A stretch of 64,000 nucleotides of DNA from Lathyrus oleraceus. Taxonomy: Eukaryota > Streptophyta > Magnoliopsida > Fabales > Fabaceae. Both the position numbers and the translations under genes were made by a program. Shown here one piece after another: positions 58,357-64,000 of this stretch. Below the pieces are notes generated by a model. The model saw nothing but the letters and a program-made list of their open reading frames with translations. It had not been told where the DNA came from and did no database searches. Each line of letters opens with the position of its first letter. Within the stretch, counting starts at the first letter, position 1. The stretch lies in assembly GCF_024323335.1 (NCBI RefSeq), contig NC_066581.1, forward strand, positions 437,670,238-437,734,237, given 5' to 3'.

Positions 58357-58797
58357 CTCAGGCCAAGTTTCCAATTTTCAGATCAAAGAAGTTTCCGACG
58401 ATCAGGTTGAAGTACTTATGGTATCCAGACCAGTTTTCCGGTGTCCAGACCGAGGCGGGTATTCAGACCGATGCGGCGTTCAGGCCAGTTCCGATTTTCA
58501 GATCGAAGAAGTTTCCGACGATCAGGTTGAAGTACTTATGGTATCCAGACCAGTTTTCCGGTGTCCAGACCGAGGCGGGTATTCAGACCGATGCGGCGTT
58601 CAGGCCAGTTCCGATTTTCAGATCGAAGAAGTTTCCGACGATCAGGTTGAAGTACTTATGGTATCCAGACCAGTTTTCCGGTGTCCAAACCGAGGCGGGT
58701 ATTCAGACCGATGCGGTGTTCAGGCCAGTTCCGATTTTCAGATCGAAGAAGTTTCCGATGATCAGGTCGAAGTACTTGTGGCATCCAGGCCAGTTTT
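58357..58797 (+). repeat. 120-bp tandem array in the Ogre 3' region
   Basis: Units at 58381-58500, 58501-58620, 58621-58740 and a partial 58741-58797, with a diverged lead-in at 58357-58380. Units 1 and 2 are nearly identical. The fourth is cut by the insertion of element M. Because 120 is divisible by three, long repetitive frames appear in it. They are a by-product. Confidence 0.95.
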
Positions 58798-59963
58798 TGT
58801 TGAAAGAGTATATCTTTGGCAAATATTTTTGTATCGTATCCACAGAGATTGGGTAATATTACCGCCGTTCTATAATTCAAATGTTATAAGTTAAGAAAGT
58901 AACAGGGTTGTTTTGTTTGGAGAAATATTTTGTGAGTGAAAGTTAACAAAAACTATTAAGTGGTTTTAAACAATTATAAAAGCTTGGCAAGATTGGAGTT
59001 CACTATTTCAAATATCTATGATTCCCTATGATAAATGATTAGATTCAAGATTATTGATGATGTTCAAATATCCTCTCAAAGTCATTTATGTCTAAATGAT
59101 ATCGTGATAGTTACTATATTGATCCTTAGACGATCTCTCCACCTAACTATCAATATAGCAACCTTTAATGTTCAATATCAAAGAATAGTAATGAATAAAT
59201 CTATCTCTACAACTTATTCACTACTTGAAAATCTGTTTTATGTCTAAACTCGAGTAATCTCTCTCGACAACTACTCAAATCTGATTTTCAAAGTAAAGTA
59301 AAAACAGTTTCAATACATCAACAATCTTTTATCTCATATATAAATCAAAGTGAATACATAAACAGATGAGAATAGCTACTACCTCCAATCTTGACAAAAG
59401 GGAGTTTAGCTCCTCATCACCATTGTTACCAAGCAGAAGGTTTTATGAAGAAAAACTCTGTTTTTCTCTATTACAAAAGTTCTACAGCACAATGTGTGAA
59501 TCAATGGAATAATGTTTCAATCCCCTAGGTTAAACTATTTTGTCTCTACCAAAAAGGTTGACATTTCCCTAATTGGACATTGTCATCTGCAGCAGAAAAG
59601 CACCTCCCAGGCAGACATCAAAATGGTAATCACTTTTCCTGCACAGCAGCACCTTTGACCCTTGGTCAGCTTGCTGGATTCGCAGCCTTCACGGCGCAAA
59701 GGAAGTTCGCGGCGCGAACTGTTGCTTTCCCAGCTTCCTTGTTTGGCAAGCTTCCTTCAAAATGCCATGTTGAAACCAAGGTCTTGCTTATCCATAATTC
59801 TACACAACTAACAAAAAATGTGAAATAACTATTCAAAACAAAATAAATTAAACCTAATTGCATTTATACAAATTAATGAAGATAAAAGTGTGTAATTACA
59901 TCAAAACTTGGTAAAAGGGACCAATAAAATGGTATAAAAAGTAGTACTAATTGGTCCCTAACA
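58798..59963 (-). repeat. Element M 3' LTR (1166 bp)
   Basis: On the minus strand it starts TGTTAGGGACCAATT directly after the PPT and ends CTTTCAACA where the 120-bp unit resumes. GC-rich palindromes lie at about 59694 (decayed) and 59712. It is related to fragment I (11532-12203). Confidence 0.82.
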
Positions 59964-59977
59964 ACTCTCCCCAACTT
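59964..59977 (-). other. Polypurine tract of element M
   Basis: The minus-strand run AAGTTGGGGAGAGT abuts the LTR start. Confidence 0.82.
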
Positions 59978-61350
59978 AGCATTTTGTTTGTCCCTAAACA
60001 AAAGTGTCCACCCTTACAACCAAAGTCATGACACACAAGATTTAAACAAGAATTCATCAAGAACATTCAAATGGTTCAAAAGCGTTTGGCGTTTTCTCAA
60101 TTCACTTATCTCAACTCTAGACAAAACATAAATAAGGGAAATGGTAAAGTGCAAAAATCATTCCAAGGATTTCAAAGTCATACATGTCAAAATTGAATCA
60201 AACTTACGCACACATCAATATTGATGAATAACATGAAGGGTTACTTTCACTCATCCAAGCAGTTAAATCAACAACAACTCAAATCATGCGGTTATCACAA
60301 CAAGTACCAAATCATGTGAAAAATGAGAATCAAGAGGTCTTTCAAGGTTGTAATGTGGCTTAGGTTACAAGAAAGGATATGATTAAGAGAATTCAACAAG
60401 GTTGCCTATCCTAAGGGAGCATTCCCAAAGATTCAACTCTACACAATTTCCTTTTTCTTGGTCCCTATCTTTTTCTTTTCAAATCTACACAACCATGAGC
60501 ATTTATTTTTTTTTATTTTTTTTTTTACTTGCTCTATGGTTTCAAGGGTGATTTCTTTTTCTTGTTTCTTTTCATATTCTTACCCTTTCATAGAAACTCA
60601 CTTTTCCAAGTTCCTAATCAACTCTTCACTTTACTCTCCCCAACTTTAGATTCCACAACCAAATTTATTCAATAATGCTCCCTACTTAAACATAAGCAAA
60701 AGGCAAAATCTTTGCAAACAACTCGGTTTGAGGTTTCAACTGATACGAAAGAAATTAGGATTCATTTATTCCACAATTTTCAATTGATTTTACAATGATC
60801 AATCAAATGAATCCTAATTAGCTCAAAGGGGGTTAACTAAGGATTACTCCTCACAAGGTTCGTTGATTTAAGCGTTTTGGTCAAGTGGTTTTTCTCACAA
60901 AAAAAATGCCTCTATCATTTTCAAAAATTTCACACAACATTAGATTGATGCATGATTTAGCATGATAAGAATGAGTCAAAATAATGCTCGGTTTCCCGCT
61001 TTTTTTTTAGTGCACAATGGAAAGCTTCCTCACAAATGGTTAAGTCCTATTTTGATTCAAAACTGACATATACTTCAATGAATTTATGAAATGGAATTTG
61101 CACACAACATCAACCTACTCATGTTAAGTCTAGAAAGCGATAAAGTGTACCTTGAAATGCCGACACTAATTCTTATCATCACCACTCGAAGTATCCTATG
61201 CTTCTTTCTTTGCGAACAATTCTTGGTTGCTTTAGGCTTGACTTAAGCGTAAGAACAATTAAATAGGACTGTTGGTAAACCAATTTGATTAAAAACACAC
61301 TTAAATTTCAAAAAGTACTCATGCAACTATATAAAAAAAAACTAAAGAAA
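59978..61350 (-). other. Athila-like 3' noncoding region
   Basis: About 1.4 kb between the PPT and the env-like ORF. It is AT-rich, with A/T homopolymer runs, and no supported ORF on either strand. Confidence 0.6.
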
Positions 61351-61718
61351 AATTAAAGTGCTAAGATAAAGTCACGGTGAACTAGAGCCACCAAAAAGTA
61401 CATTACAAAATTCCCAAAACAAAAACAGAAAATCAAACAAACAATACTCTCAAAACTCCACAAATTCAATCCTCCTCCTCTTCATCACCACCTACACCTC
61501 CGAGAACATCTTCCATCTCCTCATTTGGGTCAGCAATTAAAGTGCTAAGATAAAGTCACGGTGAACTAGAGCCACCAAAAAGTACATTACAAAATTCCCA
61601 AAACAAAAACAGAAAATCAAACAAACAATACTCTCAAAACTCCACAAATTCAATCCTCCTCCTCTTCATCACCACCTACACCTCCGAGAACATCTTCCAT
61701 CTCCTCATTTGGGTCAGC
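61351..61718. repeat. Perfect 184-bp tandem duplication
   Basis: 61351-61534 and 61535-61718 are identical by eye. The unit contains the end of the env-like ORF with its stop codon and 3' flank. The outer copy therefore repeats the C-terminal codons after the stop. Confidence 0.95.
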
Positions 61719-62852
61719 ACTACCTCCTGCACCCCCCATAAAATTTGGCCTGCCCACAGGCCAATTAGCATAAGCTGCATAGTCAGCTTGCGATGGAAAA
61801 GTCCGGGCCTCTGGTGCCAGAAACGTGTTCTGGAACTGCTGCTGCATGGCATCGAAAAGAAAGGATTGAGACCTCCTGGAGGCCTCAAAGTTCTCACAGC
61901 AGTAGTTGGCAAAAGCCATCTGATCAAAACCTGGGGTACTCTGAGGTTGAGGTTGAGATCGGGATCTGGCTCGGGCTCGAGAGGAAGAAGTACCAGATGC
62001 ATCAGTCTTCTCATTCGGGTATTGCAGAAACCTGTTCAAATAAGCGTCACTGATCACACTGGTGATCGAGAAGTGCACTTCCTCAGGGATCTGGACATTT
62101 GCCTTACGGCACAGTCCCATGATAAGTCCTGGATAAGCTAGCACACCAGCTTTCCCCCCGAAATTTGTTCCGCTTAACACAATCTTTCTCAACTCGCATG
62201 AAATGAGGGCTGCAACATCCACTGTCTTCCCGATCATGATGCAGTACAAAAGACACCCGACATCCATAGGAATTGTGGTGGTGTGGCTTCTTGGTCTGAT
62301 ATTGGTTAACAGTAGCACCAAAAAAGCCCTAGCATCCAAATTGAAATTCTCTCTCTTCCACAATTTCGGATGCCCTTGGTCATTCACTTCATAAGATTTT
62401 CCACGGAGACATAGGGTGGCATTGACTTCTTCCAGATTCCACCTGTTGGCTACCTCTAAGACACTGTACTCACAGCTCTCGCCCTCTCCAAGAGTTAAGG
62501 GGTGGCCTAGATAGGAATTAATGTCATCTCTTCCAAATGAAACAATCTTTCCCCTTACCCTGGACCGGTAAATGAAGGTCGTACCTTCCTCACGATGCAT
62601 CGCATTCGCATAGAATTCTCGGACGAGGTCGTAGTTGATTGCGGCTTCCGGCTCACATAACTTCATCCATTTTCTTTGCTCGAAAGCCTCAACCACTCTG
62701 TGATACACCCCAGTTGGAGCCAGGCGGATAAACCTTTCAGGTAGAATGGTTCTCTTGACAAGGCTTTCAAACCGTGCTTCGTGTTCCTCACTGATGAACC
62801 TCCGGGTAGCACGAGCCTGAGGAGGTGCCATGGTCTTAGTTCTCTTAGACAT
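61650..62852 (-). CDS. Athila-like env-like ORF, 400 aa
   Basis: ATG at 62852 (MSKRTKTMAPPQA); an in-frame TTG lies two codons upstream. Residues about 20-290 resemble the putative plant transposon protein domain (Transposase_32). They have YDLVREFYANAMHREEGTTF, the RGKIVSFGRDDINSYLG strand-helix, a LLLTNIRPRSH loop and CLLYCIMIGK. A Ser/Arg/Gln-rich stretch (about 290-315) and an acidic tail (EEMEDVLGG and EEEED) follow. No signal peptide or membrane segment is obvious. It lies between pol and the 3' LTR, where Athila elements carry their env-like gene. Its end is duplicated in the 184-bp repeat. Confidence 0.82.
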   Translation of the reverse strand: MSKRTKTMAPPQARATRRFISEEHEARFESLVKRTILPERFIRLAPTGVYHRVVEAFEQRKWMKLCEPEAAINYDLVREFYANAMHREEGTTFIYRSRVRGKIVSFGRDDINSYLGHPLTLGEGESCEYSVLEVANRWNLEEVNATLCLRGKSYEVNDQGHPKLWKRENFNLDARAFLVLLLTNIRPRSHTTTIPMDVGCLLYCIMIGKTVDVAALISCELRKIVLSGTNFGGKAGVLAYPGLIMGLCRKANVQIPEEVHFSITSVISDAYLNRFLQYPNEKTDASGTSSSRARARSRSQPQPQSTPGFDQMAFANYCCENFEASRRSQSFLFDAMQQQFQNTFLAPEARTFPSQADYAAYANWPVGRPNFMGGAGGSADPNEEMEDVLGGVGGDEEEED

Positions 62853-62938
62853 CTGCAATCAAAACCAGCACAACCACACAACACATATGACAGCATTAGT
62901 CAACAATCAAAAAAAGAAAATGGCTGCTGAAATTCACA

Positions 62939-62972
62939 GTTCGCGGCGCGAAGGGTAGTTCGCGGCGCGAAC
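62939..62972 (-). repeat. Paired GTTCGCGGCGCGAAC palindromes upstream of the env-like ORF
   Basis: Centres at 62946 and 62965, 19 bp apart. The first has lost its last base pair. Confidence 0.88.
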
Positions 62973-63373
62973 TCTGCGAATTCAGGAAATCCCCAAAGCT
63001 TCCTAGGGTTTCACCATTGAGGGATAAAACACACCCAACCAGTCAAAATGTTCAACCCTAACCTAATCCTATTCTAAATCACACATGCAAAGCAATTCCA
63101 AACAATATTCACAGAGAAATTCGATTTCTAACCAACCCTAAATTGAAAAACCCAAAAAGGGATTGGAAAAGATGAAATGAAGATAACATACCTTTTGAAT
63201 CTCTACACTTGTTTAAAAGAAGAAGATTGGAAGAGTGAAAAACTGAAAATTGTTGAGAAATGGTGGGATTTTGGGATTGGGGTGAAAGCGCGGCAAAGGG
63301 ATTTGAAATGAGGAAGGTTTGAAATGAAAAGGAATTGACCTAAACTGTATTTAAATGAATTCTGTCCCGCAAA

Positions 63374-63529
63374 GTTCGCGGCGCGAACAGGGGGTCGCGG
63401 CGCGAACTGCATAAAACAGAACCCATTAAAAAATTTTCATTCAGTTCGCGGCGCGAACTGCAAAAAACAGAACCTACTCAAATTTATTCATTCAGTTCGC
63501 GGCGCGAACAGGAGGTCGCGGCGCGAACT
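63374..63529 (-). repeat. Array of GTTCGCGGCGCGAAC palindromes
   Basis: Centres at 63381, 63400, 63451, 63502 and 63521. Offsets are 19, 51, 51 and 19 bp. Each is a 7-bp inverted repeat around one base. A-rich 'aaaacaga' follows each group. The array lies between integrase and the env-like ORF of M. Confidence 0.92.
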
Positions 63530-63677
63530 GCCAAAAACAGAGCTTTCAAAAATTTAAAAACTTTAACAGAGCTAAAAATCACAAAACAGAGAAATTTAAA
63601 GATGCACACTAACAACGTTGGGTTGCCTCCCAACCAGCGCTTTGTTTAACGTCGTTAAGAGCTCGACGGTACCTCAA

Positions 63678-64000
63678 TTAGCTTGATCCAGATAAGGAAA
63701 GGACACACACATCACGGTTTATGTCACCGCTATGATAGACTTTCAGTCTTTGACCATTGACAGTCCAGCTTTCTTGCGACTTTGGGTCCTCTATCACAAT
63801 GGCTCCATAATTCCGTACTTCCTTGACCACAAATGGTCCAGACCATTTAGACTTCAATTTACCCGGAAACAACTTCAACCTTGAATTAAAAAGTAATACC
63901 ATCTGGCCAACATGAAACTCTTTGTGGCGGACCTTCCCATCATGGTATGCTTTTGTCTTCTCCTTGTACAGCTTATTAGAATGGTATGCATTGTTCCTTA
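63678..64000 (-). CDS. Athila-like pol, C-terminal end of integrase (partial)
   Basis: The minus-strand frame is open to the window edge. It has YHSNKLYKEKTKAYHDGKVR, then GQMVLLFNSRLKLFPGKLKS, KWSGPFVVKEVRNYGAIVIE and VNGQRLKVYHSGD, with a stop at 63678. This is the GKLKSKW(S)GPF block found after the catalytic core in Athila/Tat integrases. The start lies outside the window. Confidence 0.9.
   Translation of the reverse strand, partial: RNNAYHSNKLYKEKTKAYHDGKVRHKEFHVGQMVLLFNSRLKLFPGKLKSKWSGPFVVKEVRNYGAIVIEDPKSQESWTVNGQRLKVYHSGDINRDVCVLSLSGSS

Larger units (their letters stand above)
15777..58797 (+). mobile_element. Element L: Ogre/Tat element, internally deleted, carrying three insertions
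   Basis: The 5' LTR is 15777-20088 plus 30468-31017, about 4.86 kb without the insertion, which is normal for Ogre. A tRNA-Arg-type PBS, an ORF1 (32045-33812), a gag remnant (34243-35019) and scattered pol remnants (35345-35566, 43665-45401) follow in Ogre order. The 3' region is 45402-46558 plus 56941-58797. Inserted in it are Sirevirus E, gypsy C and Sirevirus F. Athila-like M cuts the 3' region at 58797, so the 3' LTR lies beyond the window. Most of protease, RT, RNase H and integrase are gone, so L is non-autonomous. Confidence 0.85.
58798..64000 (-). mobile_element. Element M: Athila-like Ty3/gypsy, minus strand, right part outside window
   Basis: Read leftwards: integrase end (64000-63678), palindrome-rich spacer, env-like ORF (62852-61650), noncoding 3' region, PPT, and 3' LTR (59963-58798). 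The order pol, env-like ORF, LTR is that of Athila. It is inserted in the fourth unit of the Ogre 120-bp array, with GTTTT (58793-58797) as the candidate target site. Confidence 0.85.

Noticed and set aside
58349..58894. 181- and 149-codon repetitive ORFs
   Set aside because: They are by-products of a 120-bp repeat length divisible by three. They have no known motif and lie in the Ogre 3' region.

Overview
The window is nested plant repetitive DNA. I see no convincing host gene. It is built almost entirely of LTR retrotransposons: Ty3/gypsy chromoviruses of the Tekay/Del type, Ogre/Tat-type and Athila-type elements, and Ty1/copia Sireviruses. Ogre-type LTRs close to 5 kb with a tRNA-Arg-type primer site, together with Sireviruses and Athila, suggest a legume, most likely Fabeae (pea, vetch, lentil or grass-pea relatives). 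That assignment is inference from element content.

Left part (1-15776), old and scrambled. The tail of a Tekay-like gypsy (A, 1-3600) shares its LTR with a following gag (B, 3727-4966) that stops in protease. Next is a decayed gypsy (D, 4967-8778) cut in reverse transcriptase by an Ogre-like LTR piece (8779-10140). Then come a second LTR of the D family (10141-about 11445), a truncated minus-strand Athila-like LTR (to 12203), a probable minus-strand LTR with a TATA box (12204-13991), and the 5' part of an Ogre-like LTR (13992-15776).

Main body (15777-58797): one deletion-ridden Ogre element (L) whose parts are pushed apart by three complete, young insertions. Sirevirus E (20089-30462, TSD TTTTT) sits in its LTR. 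Gypsy C (35567-43664, TSD CCGTT, intact 1450-codon gag-pol) sits in its pol remnant. Sirevirus F (46559-56935, TSD TAATT) sits in its 3' region. By eye the paired LTRs differ at about 6 (E), 8 (C) and 4 (F) positions, so all three are recent. L keeps its LTR, tRNA-Arg PBS, frameshifted ORF1 and a gag remnant, but has lost most of protease, RT, RNase H and integrase. Its 3' region carries a 120-bp tandem array. That array is cut at 58797 by a minus-strand Athila-like element (M, 58798-64000+) with an env-like ORF and the end of integrase.

The most interesting signals are: (1) arrays of short palindromes, mostly in pairs 18-22 bp apart with about 51 bp between pairs, in three different LTR-element families with three unrelated palindromes; (2) an apparent plant-type promoter and leader inside both Sireviruses, ahead of an 809/810-codon extra ORF whose N-terminal half resembles the Athila env-like ORF; (3) a gag-pol +1 overlap kept in both Sireviruses, whose inactivating stops lie in different genes; (4) evidence that gypsy C is a recombinant of two lineages.
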